Position numbers and translations under genes: made by a program. A DNA stretch of 64,000 nt from an archaeon GW2011_AR15. Its GTDB lineage: Archaea; Nanobdellota; Nanobdellia; Woesearchaeales; GW2011-AR15. Position 1 is the stretch's first letter. Each line of letters opens with the position of its first letter. The DNA lies in NCBI GenBank assembly GCA_000830295.1, contig CP010425.1, positions 870,884-934,883 on the forward strand, given 5' to 3'. Shown here in pieces: positions 1 through 7,564 of the stretch. Under the pieces are notes generated by a model that saw nothing but the letters and a program-made list of their open reading frames with translations, was not told where the DNA came from and did no database searches.

Positions 1-1
1 G

Positions 2-136
2 ATAAAAGAGATTGTAGTTGACCAGGAAGCATTATGCTCAAAAGCAACTTTCTACAGGTATGTTGACAGGATGAAATCAAGAGGCATGCTTGACTTTGTC
101 AAGATAAATGAAATGGACATTGTTGTCAAGGCCTAA
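2..136 (+). CDS. C-terminal end of an unidentified protein (partial)
   Basis: An open frame runs in from the left edge and stops at TAA 134-136, giving the last 44 residues of a protein whose start lies outside the window. The tail has the alternating helices and short strand expected of a winged-helix end (a segment around TFYRYVDRMKSRG, then a strand ending in VVKA). A DNA-binding role is therefore possible, but the fragment is too short to assign. It is convergent with the next gene, with only 20 bp between them. Confidence 0.5.
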   Translation: MKEIVVDQEALCSKATFYRYVDRMKSRGMLDFVKINEMDIVVKA

Positions 137-156
137 GTAAATATTAAGAAAATAAA

Positions 157-717
157 TTAATAATACTCTTCATTGAAGTCAAACTCTATATCAACAAGGT
201 TGTCTACAGGAATCTCGTTTTCTCTCTTCACTGCATTTGACCTTCTGAAATAATAGACTTCATACAGGAACTCCTCTCCGATTTCTTTCAGACCGAGCCT
301 TTCTTCTATCTGCTCAATAACCTTCTTTTCCTGGACAACATATTTTTCGTGTATCACTATGTCCACTCTTACATGGGGATCAAATTTCACGTAAAGGAAA
401 TTCTTTATGTTTTCGTCATCTATTGTGAAAGTCCATTTCTCCAGGAATTCCTCCTTGTAGACACGCTTAAGCATTATTCCCTGGCGGCTTCTGAAAAGCG
501 ACGTATCTCTCTTAAGCCTGTTTATGAGCTTGAGGGCCTGCTTCCTGTCTTCTATAAAATGCTCGGATATAAGGTTGGACGAATCTCCGTCAATCCTTGT
601 CTTGAAAACTTCCCACCCGTTATTCCTTTTTCTGGCCTCTATCTTGATTTTATGCTTCTTCGTCTCGTTTTCAAACACAATAATATCATTAGATTCAGCA
701 ATTTTTTTCCATGTCAT
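157..717 (-). CDS. Hypothetical protein, 186 aa
   Basis: I do not recognise the family. The protein is charged and soluble, with no signal peptide or membrane segment. The first 60 residues look like a small beta domain (WKKIAESNDIIVFENE, then alternating strands). The middle is lysine- and arginine-rich and the tail acidic (ending FDFNEEYY). The start at 717 is preceded by GGAGGG about 8 bases upstream, a convincing ribosome binding site. The gene is divergent from rpl10e, with AT-rich promoter sequence between them. Function cannot be stated. Confidence 0.65.
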   Translation of the reverse strand: MTWKKIAESNDIIVFENETKKHKIKIEARKRNNGWEVFKTRIDGDSSNLISEHFIEDRKQALKLINRLKRDTSLFRSRQGIMLKRVYKEEFLEKWTFTIDDENIKNFLYVKFDPHVRVDIVIHEKYVVQEKKVIEQIEERLGLKEIGEEFLYEVYYFRRSNAVKRENEIPVDNLVDIEFDFNEEYY

Positions 718-835
718 GAATTAGCCCTCCACACAATTCCTCTTTTAAATAGTTAATATGAATTTAAATCTTTTCCTTTAGTTCTCTCTTTCACATCGAT
801 AGCTTTTTAAAGACCTGTTTTTTCTGCTATAGGAT

Positions 836-1357
836 ATGGCAAAATTAAGAAAATTTGTCTGCTACAGGAAGCTTGAAAGGCCTAATACAAGGAAATCCAA
901 GTACAGAAAGAAATCTTTCGTGAGGGGAGCGCCTATGTGCAGGATAGTCAAGTTCAATGTAGGAAACCTTACAAAGGAATTTCCCTACAGGGTTGACCTT
1001 TGCACAAAAGACAATATGCAGATAAGGGACAATGCCATAGAATCAGCCCGTCTTGTTGCAAACAGGACACTTGAAAAGGTTCTTGGGAAATCAGGCTTCA
1101 GGCTTCAGGTAAGGGTTTATCCCCACCATGTCCTGAGGGAGCACGCACTGGCATCTGGGGCAGGAGCTGACAGGTTTAGCTCAGGTATGGCGCATTCATT
1201 TGGAAAACCAGTGGGGAATGCCGCACAGCTAAGAACAGGACAGGCAATACTTTCAGCATATATCAATGAGAATAACCTTGATCTGGCAAGGACCGCATTC
1301 AAAAAGTCTATTCACAAGCTGCCATGCAGGGGTACAATAAAAGTCATCAAGCTTTAG
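836..1357 (+). CDS. rpl10e: Large ribosomal subunit protein L10e (uL16 family)
   Basis: The archaeal and eukaryotic member of the L16/L10e family, a 50S subunit protein near the A and P tRNA sites and peptidyl transferase centre. The 173-residue length is typical. The very basic N-terminus (YRKLERPNTRKSKYRKKSF), the RGAPMCRIVKFNVGN segment and the glycine-rich loop around HALASGAGADRF are family hallmarks. The start follows a TTTTTAAAGA TATA-like stretch about 25 bases upstream, suggesting a very short leader. The last 11 bp overlap the 3' end of the convergent GTPase gene. No anomalies were seen. Confidence 0.95.
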   Translation: MAKLRKFVCYRKLERPNTRKSKYRKKSFVRGAPMCRIVKFNVGNLTKEFPYRVDLCTKDNMQIRDNAIESARLVANRTLEKVLGKSGFRLQVRVYPHHVLREHALASGAGADRFSSGMAHSFGKPVGNAAQLRTGQAILSAYINENNLDLARTAFKKSIHKLPCRGTIKVIKL

Positions 1358-2309
1358 ATTTGATTATAAGTTCTTTTCTTATTGTTTCGATATCTTTTAT
1401 ATCAGGATATTTATCTTTGATTTCCTCTATTATCTTCCTGTCTGCAATATCAGTCTTGCTCATGTACAGCAGGATTTCTTTGCCGGTCTTTTTTAATTTA
1501 CTAAGCAGTTTCTCCTGTTCATCAAGAGGAGTTTCCAGCCTAGGGTCAAACACATAGATAACTAAATCTGCCAGGTATTTCAGCGCAAGATAAGCCTGCA
1601 TCTCTATATAATTCATCTTGTCAACCCTGTTTAAAGTGCCGGGAGTATCTATTATCTGGACAGAAATTCCTGGTTCTCGTATATAGCCAAGATTGAGTTT
1701 CTTTGTCGTGAAGGCATACGCCTTTATTTCAGGAGTTGCAGTTGTCAGTTTGCTGAGGAGAGTGGATTTGCCTGCATTCGGGAAGCCAAAAAGGCAGACA
1801 GTGAACATTGAGGTTTTCACTGCAGGATAGCCTTTCATTGTTTTTCTTGCTTCTTCCAGATAATTAAGATTGGTCTTTATCTGTTTCAGCACGCTGGAAA
1901 CCCTTCCATAGTATTCCCTTCTCAGCCTGTTCATTACCCCGAAATCATTTGTCCTGTTTATCTTGTGCATATATGATTTTGATAGCTCAGATACCTTATC
2001 GACAGCCCATTTTACAGCGCCAAGGGATTTCTTCAAATCACTGTAATCAAGAGTCAGCTTTATGAGCTCATTATAGAATGGGTCAAGCCTGTCAATGCTG
2101 GGGAATGAAGTCAGGATAGCCTGCAGATGCTCACTGAGCACAGATCTTATAACTTCCAGCTTTGCAGTCTCAAGCTTCTTTGACTTTGCAAGCCTGTCGC
2201 TTCCTTTTGCCCTCTGCCTCAATTCATTTGCAGCAGCAGTTGCCCTTCTGAAAGCCACATCAAGATAAAAATCAGCAGCTTCTATTTTCTTGAGATCCTG
2301 GAAATTCAT
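1347..2309 (-). CDS. NOG1-family GTPase (ribosome biogenesis)
   Basis: An Obg-related GTPase of the archaeal NOG1 group; eukaryotic NOG1 acts in 60S ribosome maturation. A helical N-terminal domain of about 165 residues precedes the G domain: P-loop GFPNAGKST at 175-183, DTPG near 221, and SKTD near 285 in the place of the usual NKxD. The replacement of Asn by Ser in G4 is noticeable but occurs in the wider superfamily. At 320 residues it matches short archaeal NOG1 proteins that lack the eukaryotic C-terminal extension. Its neighbour is rpl10e, fitting a ribosome assembly role. It appears to have its own leaderless promoter. Confidence 0.88.
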   Translation of the reverse strand: MNFQDLKKIEAADFYLDVAFRRATAAANELRQRAKGSDRLAKSKKLETAKLEVIRSVLSEHLQAILTSFPSIDRLDPFYNELIKLTLDYSDLKKSLGAVKWAVDKVSELSKSYMHKINRTNDFGVMNRLRREYYGRVSSVLKQIKTNLNYLEEARKTMKGYPAVKTSMFTVCLFGFPNAGKSTLLSKLTTATPEIKAYAFTTKKLNLGYIREPGISVQIIDTPGTLNRVDKMNYIEMQAYLALKYLADLVIYVFDPRLETPLDEQEKLLSKLKKTGKEILLYMSKTDIADRKIIEEIKDKYPDIKDIETIRKELIIKSKA

Positions 2310-2382
2310 GTATAGTGGAGATTGCGGTTAGTTTATATGTTTTTAGTTAAATTTTATATATAAGAATTTATGACCATCGGGG

Positions 2383-3282
2383 ATGGATACGTTTTATGAC
2401 AAAATAGACACTGTAAGGACGTATATTGAAATAGACCCTGAAGAGAGATTTGTCGATTATGTTAAGCTTGGAACAGGAGATACAAAGATCCCTGCGTTCG
2501 ATGAAAAAGCGCATCTGAAGCCTGAATTCACAGGGTTCGTAAGCATTAGGGGCCATCATGGACTTATTGAGATAAGTGATTATGTCAGCGCCTGCAGGGA
2601 TACAATCACGATGTGGGAGATTCTGGGAAAAAGCATGGTTCTGCAGCCCAGAATAATAGAGGGGGATTATATGTACATCGAAAACGGCATAGGCAAGTAT
2701 ATGCAGGTTCCTTTGGAAATTAAGCAGAACAGAGCATCTGCAAGCAGCATATATGTTCAGGACAACTGTATTGTGACTGAAGACTATTTTTCTGAGATAG
2801 ACAGAGAAGCAGGCATGAGAATAGGCGGGAACGATCTGCCGCTGAAATTTGGACTCAGGGAATATCTCTTTAATCTTGGAAGGTGGCACATTAATGCGAA
2901 AATAACGACTTATAATCCTCCCTACGGTGGGCCGGAGAATTCTGTCTGGATTGATTTTTCACTGCCTGAGATTAAAAATGGCAGGCACATATGCCAGAGG
3001 GAAAACCATCACATAATAAGCCTGATGGAATCAGGAGGAGATAGTAATTATAATGCCATACTTGATGAGATGGAGGCATTAGGCAGCTCTATGTTCAGCA
3101 GCATGGAGAATATAATAAAAGCTCTGGGCACAATAAGAATCTACCAAGATTCCAGGATTTATGATGAGGCATGCCAGGAAAAAAACGGGCTTACAAATGT
3201 TCCGCTGATGCCTCCAACAGAAGAATTCCTTTCCATGACTTTCGAGGACGCAATATCTTTTTTTAAGGATACTTTTATATAA
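2383..3282 (+). CDS. Hypothetical protein, 299 aa
   Basis: I do not recognise this soluble protein. It has mixed alpha/beta character, no signal peptide and no membrane helix. Blocks that stand out are GFVSIRGHHGLIEISDYV near residues 51-68, the NPPYGGPENSVWIDFSLPEI segment near 178, and a C-terminal helical part. The start is preceded by CGGGG, with a TTTTATATATAAG promoter about 25-30 bases upstream. The ITPase gene follows after 21 bp, and its TATA-like box overlaps this gene's last codons, so the two may share transcription. Function unknown. Confidence 0.6.
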   Translation: MDTFYDKIDTVRTYIEIDPEERFVDYVKLGTGDTKIPAFDEKAHLKPEFTGFVSIRGHHGLIEISDYVSACRDTITMWEILGKSMVLQPRIIEGDYMYIENGIGKYMQVPLEIKQNRASASSIYVQDNCIVTEDYFSEIDREAGMRIGGNDLPLKFGLREYLFNLGRWHINAKITTYNPPYGGPENSVWIDFSLPEIKNGRHICQRENHHIISLMESGGDSNYNAILDEMEALGSSMFSSMENIIKALGTIRIYQDSRIYDEACQEKNGLTNVPLMPPTEEFLSMTFEDAISFFKDTFI

Positions 3283-3303
3283 CCGGGTATTCTGGCTTAA
3301 TTT

Positions 3304-3888
3304 ATGAAACTTTATATTGTTACCACGAACAAACATAAGGTACAGGAAGCAAAGGATGTTTTTTCTGAATTCGGGATTGAAGTCGAGCAGATAAATGAGG
3401 AGAAATACGAGCCGAAGGAGTTTGATTTAAAGAAGACAGCAGAATACAATGCAGACATATTTTATAAAAAATACAAAAAGCCGATTATAGTTGATGACAC
3501 CGGGGTTTTCTTCAAAGCATACAAAGAATTCCCGGGTAACCACCCCAAGCTTATGTTTGAGACTCTTGGGTATAAAGGCCTTCTTAAATTACTGGAGCAT
3601 GAAGCCAGAGAGGTTCAGTTCAGGACAGTTATTGGCTATTGCGATGCAAATGGGGTAAGGACATTTGAAGGAGTGCTTGACTGCACTGCAGACACAGAAG
3701 TCCATGACATGGATAAAGATGTTCTGCCCTATGAGAGAATCCTTCTTGTTGATGGAACACCGATATCATCAATGTCAAGGGCAGACAAGAATAAAATATC
3801 ACACAGGGCAAAAGCGTTCAGGAAGACTGCTGGGTGGCTGAGAGCCAACGAAAATGATAGAAAGGGCAAGGTGCGCTTTTCCCGCTGA
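3304..3888 (+). CDS. XTP/dITP diphosphatase (Ham1/RdgB family)
   Basis: House-cleaning nucleotide pyrophosphatase that hydrolyses non-canonical purine NTPs (ITP, dITP, XTP) to monophosphates. Family motifs are clear: the N-terminal T-x-N-x-x-K signature (VTTNKHK), the DDTGVFF...EFPGNHPK active-site segment, and the C-terminal SHRAKAF motif that contacts the base. The 194-residue length is normal. Together with EndoQ and MutS elsewhere in the window, it adds to the capacity to handle deaminated or mispaired bases. The start lies just after a TATATAA element at the end of the upstream gene. Confidence 0.93.
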   Translation: MKLYIVTTNKHKVQEAKDVFSEFGIEVEQINEEKYEPKEFDLKKTAEYNADIFYKKYKKPIIVDDTGVFFKAYKEFPGNHPKLMFETLGYKGLLKLLEHEAREVQFRTVIGYCDANGVRTFEGVLDCTADTEVHDMDKDVLPYERILLVDGTPISSMSRADKNKISHRAKAFRKTAGWLRANENDRKGKVRFSR

Positions 3889-3961
3889 ATCTGCTATTCT
3901 CGGAAAACAAAAAATTTAAATAGTATATTAAGAGATATAAGATAAAAAAGAGGTTGGTGAA

Positions 3962-4519
3962 ATGCATAAGATGCGCAAAGGGTCCTTAGATCTTTCAATT
4001 AATTCAATCGTGGTTCTTATTCTGGCAGTTACCCTGCTTAGCCTGGGCCTGACTTTTATCAACAGGAGCTTTGGCGGAGCAACAGAGCAGCTTGAGAAAT
4101 CCCTACAGGGGATAAGCGAGGACAGGAAGACACAGTTAAGGGAGAAATGTGTTGACGACCTGTGCCTTGAAACAACATCAATAGTCCTGCCAAGAAACAA
4201 GAAAGAGACGATACTTATGGTTCTGAATAACAAGCTTGACTGCGATGTTGATGCTGAGATAGTCATTAATACAAACAACTGCCAGATAATAGGGAATACA
4301 AGGCCAAGTGCCAGCGAGTGCAGCGCAGTTGTTCTGAGCACATTTGAAGAACAGAGAGTAGGCTCAAAACAAAAAGAAATAGTTCCCCTTGAGATAAATC
4401 CTAAAAATAATGCAGAGACTACAACATACAGATATGAAATAGGCGTTGAAGGGTCATGCTCAAGATCGTCAGAAAACAGGATGGCAGGCACAGAATACCT
4501 GGATGTGATTGTTGAATGA
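3962..4519 (+). CDS. Type IV pilin-like exported protein
   Basis: The N-terminus carries a short positively charged leader ending in Lys-Gly (MHKMRKG) directly before a hydrophobic helix (SLDLSINSIVVLILAVTLLS). This is the arrangement of class III signal peptides cut by archaeal prepilin peptidases. The remaining 150 residues are extracytoplasmic, with six cysteines that could pair. A GAGGTTGGTG ribosome binding site precedes the ATG. It is the first gene of a three-gene operon and its stop overlaps the next start as ATGA (4516-4519). A prepilin peptidase is encoded at 19868-20740. It is probably a minor pilin or surface filament component, not an archaellin. Confidence 0.7.
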   Translation: MHKMRKGSLDLSINSIVVLILAVTLLSLGLTFINRSFGGATEQLEKSLQGISEDRKTQLREKCVDDLCLETTSIVLPRNKKETILMVLNNKLDCDVDAEIVINTNNCQIIGNTRPSASECSAVVLSTFEEQRVGSKQKEIVPLEINPKNNAETTTYRYEIGVEGSCSRSSENRMAGTEYLDVIVE

Positions 4520-4740
4520 AAAAAATGAAAAAGCGCCTGACGCAGGCAGAGGAGTTTGACATACTAAAGCTGGTTCTTGACAAGATATTGTGGTTTGGCT
4601 TTGCAGTCATGGGCTATGGGTTCTATCTTTCAGTAGTTTCCCTTGAAATGGCCCGAGGCATGTCATTTGTACTGGGGGGAGCTGTGGTGCTGGTCCTGTT
4701 CATGTTCCTTTTAATCAAGGAATATGAGGTAGTAAAGTGA
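4516..4740 (+). CDS. Small membrane protein, two helices
   Basis: A 74-residue protein translationally coupled to the pilin-like genes on both sides (ATGA overlap upstream, TGATG downstream). A basic, amphipathic N-terminal helix (MKKMKKRLTQAEEFDILKLV) is followed by two hydrophobic segments, about residues 23-43 and 50-68. The position between two pilin-like proteins suggests a role in their assembly or anchoring. No family is recognised, so that role is inference from context only. Confidence 0.65.
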   Translation: MKKMKKRLTQAEEFDILKLVLDKILWFGFAVMGYGFYLSVVSLEMARGMSFVLGGAVVLVLFMFLLIKEYEVVK

Positions 4741-5309
4741 TGGATAAGAAGGGATTTGAGCTCTCAGCGACTTTCCTTGTCGGTCTTATTTTAGGTATAA
4801 TCCTCTTCAGCCTTGGCATGATTTTCGTCTTTAGGCTTCTCGGAGGTGTTGATGACATACAGGTTGCCGGTCTTCCAGGCTATTTTGAAACAGAGGCAGA
4901 AAACTGCGTTGAGAGGAATGAGATGGTCTGCGTGCCGAAAATAAAAGCAGACCTCCAGACCACAAAATCAGAATCTTTCGGAGTGATTGTAAACAATATA
5001 TACGGTTCTGCAAGGAAATTTAAGCTGCACGTAAGGTTCAGGGGAGGCATTACAGAGCAGGGAGAGGAGATAAACTCTGTAGATATAAGCCAATGGACTT
5101 TTACTGATTTCAGTGAGGTTTTTCTTGAAAACAACAACTATAAGATTGTAGAAGTGCCAATGAGGCCTCCAAGAGGCACTCTGCCTGGGGATTATATATT
5201 TAATGTTGATGTCTGCTTCAATGCCAATGACAATCTATCCGGAAAATGCAGTGCAGGCTATCCTTCCCTTTACGGATTGACGCATCAGGTAACAATAACA
5301 GTGATATAA
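4740..5309 (+). CDS. Type IV pilin-like exported protein
   Basis: The ATG at 4740 overlaps the upstream stop by one base (TGATG), a re-initiation arrangement; a GTG one codon earlier is possible but less likely. The leader MDKKG is followed by the hydrophobic helix FELSATFLVGLILGIILFSL, matching a class III signal peptide cut after Lys-Gly. The extracytoplasmic domain of about 150 residues has beta character and four cysteines. The layout matches the first gene of the operon (leader, helix, Cys-containing domain), suggesting two related minor pilins. It ends 3 bp from the convergent lgt stop. Confidence 0.7.
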   Translation: MDKKGFELSATFLVGLILGIILFSLGMIFVFRLLGGVDDIQVAGLPGYFETEAENCVERNEMVCVPKIKADLQTTKSESFGVIVNNIYGSARKFKLHVRFRGGITEQGEEINSVDISQWTFTDFSEVFLENNNYKIVEVPMRPPRGTLPGDYIFNVDVCFNANDNLSGKCSAGYPSLYGLTHQVTITVI

Positions 5310-5312
5310 GGA

Positions 5313-6062
5313 TTATTTCTTCAGCTTGTATAGCTGATAAATGCTTAAACCAAGCAGGCTGATGCTTAGCAGCTGCACGAGGCTTAATCCAAGAACATCT
5401 ACATAAAGCGGAGCCCGGAAGAATTCAGTTATAAGCCTGAGGATGCTGTATCCTGCAATGAAAGACCATATCAGGAAGCCATGCTTTCTTTTTCTTCTGT
5501 TAAGGTAAAGCATCATGCCGAACAGGACCAGCATTGAGAAGGATTCATACAATTGCGCAGGATGCCTGCATACATCATCAATTTTTTGGTAGACAACACA
5601 CCATGGCAGATTTGTTGCTGTGCCTATGTGCTCAGAATTCATAAAATTGGCTATCCTTCCAAAAACCAGTATAAGCGGGAATGGAACAGAAAGGGTATCA
5701 AGGATATGCATCATGCTTACTTTATGCTTTTTGCAGTAGAAATAAACAGCAAGCACACCTCCCAGGATGCCGCCATGAAAAGCCAGCCCACCATTCCATA
5801 TGGCAAATACTCCAAGCAGGTTATTTGCATAAAGAGGAAAGTCAGTAATGACATGCACCAGCCTTGCGCCTATAAGCCCGAACACCAGCATGTAGATGAT
5901 TACGTCAACTGCCTTGTCTTTGTTGAGGTTCTTTATCTTATGTGCGTTCTTAGATAATATATAAGTAAGCAGGATAAAGCCTAAGGCGTAGACTATACCG
6001 TAAAATCTTATTGAGAACGGACCAACAGAAACAAGATCCGGGTTTATATTATTTATGAACAT
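5313..6062 (-). CDS. lgt: Prolipoprotein diacylglyceryl transferase (Lgt homologue)
   Basis: Integral membrane enzyme that in bacteria moves a diacylglyceryl group from phosphatidylglycerol to the lipobox cysteine of prolipoproteins. About seven hydrophobic segments and the Lgt signatures are present: GGLAFHGG with His96, GRIANFMNSE with Arg136 and Asn139, RHPAQLYE at 166-172, and EFFR at 213-216. By motif alignment these match residues important in E. coli Lgt (His103, Arg143, Asn146, Glu243, Arg246). At 249 residues it is slightly shorter than the E. coli protein. It is divergent from a lipobox protein. Lgt is unusual in archaea, where membrane lipids are ether-linked, so the lipid donor is an open question. 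Confidence 0.88.
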   Translation of the reverse strand: MFINNINPDLVSVGPFSIRFYGIVYALGFILLTYILSKNAHKIKNLNKDKAVDVIIYMLVFGLIGARLVHVITDFPLYANNLLGVFAIWNGGLAFHGGILGGVLAVYFYCKKHKVSMMHILDTLSVPFPLILVFGRIANFMNSEHIGTATNLPWCVVYQKIDDVCRHPAQLYESFSMLVLFGMMLYLNRRKRKHGFLIWSFIAGYSILRLITEFFRAPLYVDVLGLSLVQLLSISLLGLSIYQLYKLKK

Positions 6063-6099
6063 TTTTACCTGTGAATCAATCTCAATATTTATATCTTTC

Positions 6100-6204
6100 C
6101 AGGATATGGTATTACTGTCGAGTTACCAAAGTTACCACAATCTTTTTATATTAGCTATTATTCAACAGTTTAACTAGTAGTCATATCTTAAGGGGGAGAA
6201 AACT
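6100..6204 (+). promoter_or_regulatory. Promoter and leader of the Ig-repeat lipoprotein gene
   Basis: The stretch CTTTTTATATTAGC (about 6141-6154) is a good archaeal TATA-like box. The leader ends in TTAAGGGGGAGAAAACT, with a strong GGGGGAG ribosome binding site before ATG 6205. Two GTTACC copies (around 6120-6135) lie just upstream of the TATA box. A proper leader with a strong binding site contrasts with the nearly leaderless starts of most neighbours and suggests high expression. Confidence 0.5.
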
Positions 6205-7395
6205 ATGAATAAAAACGCAATTGTTATGTTAGCACTTGTCATGGTGCTGGTATTAAGTGCATGCACGACATATCAGTATAATGTAAACCAGACAGAAGAA
6301 GCTACAGGAGAAGTAGAGATTAATGAATCCGCAGGCGAAGTCATAGAGACCACGCCGGTAGTTGAAGATACAGGAGAAACAGCTGATATTACAGTAACAG
6401 AAGGCGAGGTAGTAGACCTTAAGCCAGCAGTCTGGGATCCTGACGATGATCTTGTGGAGGTAAGTTTCACAAGTCCATTTGATGCAAACGGCGAATGGGA
6501 AACAGAAGCCGGGGATGCAGGATTCTATTCATCAATTGTAACTGCAACAGATAACAAAGGCTCACTTGTTACTATGCAGGTGACAATAAGGGTTCTCCCA
6601 TTGAACACACCTCCAACCATAGCAGCTCCTGATGTCCAGGAATTCAACGAAGGGGATTTTATAGCACTTGAAGTTGATGCTGTTGACAGAGAGGGAGACG
6701 AGGTTGTAGTTACATATTCCGGCTGGATGAGAGCAAGGAGATACCAGTCAACATTTGATGATGCCGGAGAGCACAAAGTCACAATAAAGGCAGATGACGG
6801 CTTTAACATTGTTACAAAGGAGATTACAGTCATTGTTAAGGATGTCAACAGAAAGCCAGTATTATCCTTTATAGGCCTTGGCGGGGATGACTCAGTCACA
6901 GCCACAGAAGGTGACCTTATTGAGATAACAGTTGAAGCAAGCGACCCAGACGGAGATCCTCTTACAGTAGGCTTCTCACAGCCAATGGACGCAAATGGCA
7001 GATGGCAGACAAAAAGAGGGGACGCCGGAGAATACACTGTTTTAGTAACAGTCAGCGATGGCACAACTGAACTGACAAAGGAAGTCTCAGTTACAGTCCT
7101 TAAGAAAAACGAAGCCCCTGTAATCGAATCATTCACAGTTTCACCAGAGGAAGTCGTGCTTAAGAAACCAGGCGACCAGGTTACAATAAAACTAACCTTG
7201 GTTGCATCTGACTCAGACGGAGACGAGCTTACAGTTACCTACTCAAGTTACATGACCTCAGATGAGAAAACAGTAACCTACGGAGAGAAAGGCGGTGTAA
7301 AGACAGTTACTGTAACAGTCAGTGATGGTGAAGAATCAGACACAGCAGAGCTGAGCTTCAACATGAACAACTGGCCATGCTTTGACTGCCAGTAA
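6205..7395 (+). CDS. Surface lipoprotein with four Ig-like/cadherin-like repeats
   Basis: The N-terminus has a lipoprotein signal peptide ending in the lipobox LSAC, with the cysteine at residue 20. After an acidic linker, four repeats of roughly 80-95 residues follow. Each starts near a D-x-(D/E)-(D/G)-D-x-(L/V)-x-V motif and contains an aromatic or Gly-rich turn and a D-A-G or G-x-K-x-V-T segment, typical of bacterial-type Ig/cadherin-like folds. The C-terminus ends in WPCFDCQ, a CxxC pair. It lies divergent from lgt, which could lipidate it. It is probably a cell-surface structural or adhesive protein; the binding partner is unknown. Confidence 0.75.
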   Translation: MNKNAIVMLALVMVLVLSACTTYQYNVNQTEEATGEVEINESAGEVIETTPVVEDTGETADITVTEGEVVDLKPAVWDPDDDLVEVSFTSPFDANGEWETEAGDAGFYSSIVTATDNKGSLVTMQVTIRVLPLNTPPTIAAPDVQEFNEGDFIALEVDAVDREGDEVVVTYSGWMRARRYQSTFDDAGEHKVTIKADDGFNIVTKEITVIVKDVNRKPVLSFIGLGGDDSVTATEGDLIEITVEASDPDGDPLTVGFSQPMDANGRWQTKRGDAGEYTVLVTVSDGTTELTKEVSVTVLKKNEAPVIESFTVSPEEVVLKKPGDQVTIKLTLVASDSDGDELTVTYSSYMTSDEKTVTYGEKGGVKTVTVTVSDGEESDTAELSFNMNNWPCFDCQ

Positions 7396-7459
7396 ATTTA
7401 ATTTATTTTTTATTACCTTTTTTCTTATTGTCCTATAATCCAAAGAAAGTTTTAATTTA

Positions 7460-7521
7460 GTGAGAACTACGTTCTCACACTCTCCTTAATCGTTGGGGAG
7501 CGCGGGGGGATATCCCCTCAC
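7460..7521. repeat. Palindromic GC-rich mini-repeat, copy 1
   Basis: A 62-bp element in the gap between two convergent genes. It has two inverted arms. The left arm is an 8-bp perfect hairpin (GTGAGAAC-TAC-GTTCTCAC, 7460-7478) followed by ACTCTCC. The right arm, read on the minus strand, is GTGAGGGGATATCCCC followed by the sequence CCGCGCTCCCC. The arms therefore resemble each other in inverted orientation. The same architecture and similar sequence recur at 25640-25712, with a single arm at 18851-18877. It could act as a bidirectional terminator or be a MITE/REP-like element. Confidence 0.6.
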
Positions 7522-7564
7522 CACAATAAAAAGCAATGAGTGATAATATTCTAACTTGTTAATT

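Noticed and set aside
6205-7395. Repeats of the lipoprotein as a phage or mobile element protein
   Set aside because: Ig/cadherin-like repeats are common in cellular surface proteins, and there are no other phage or mobile genes nearby.
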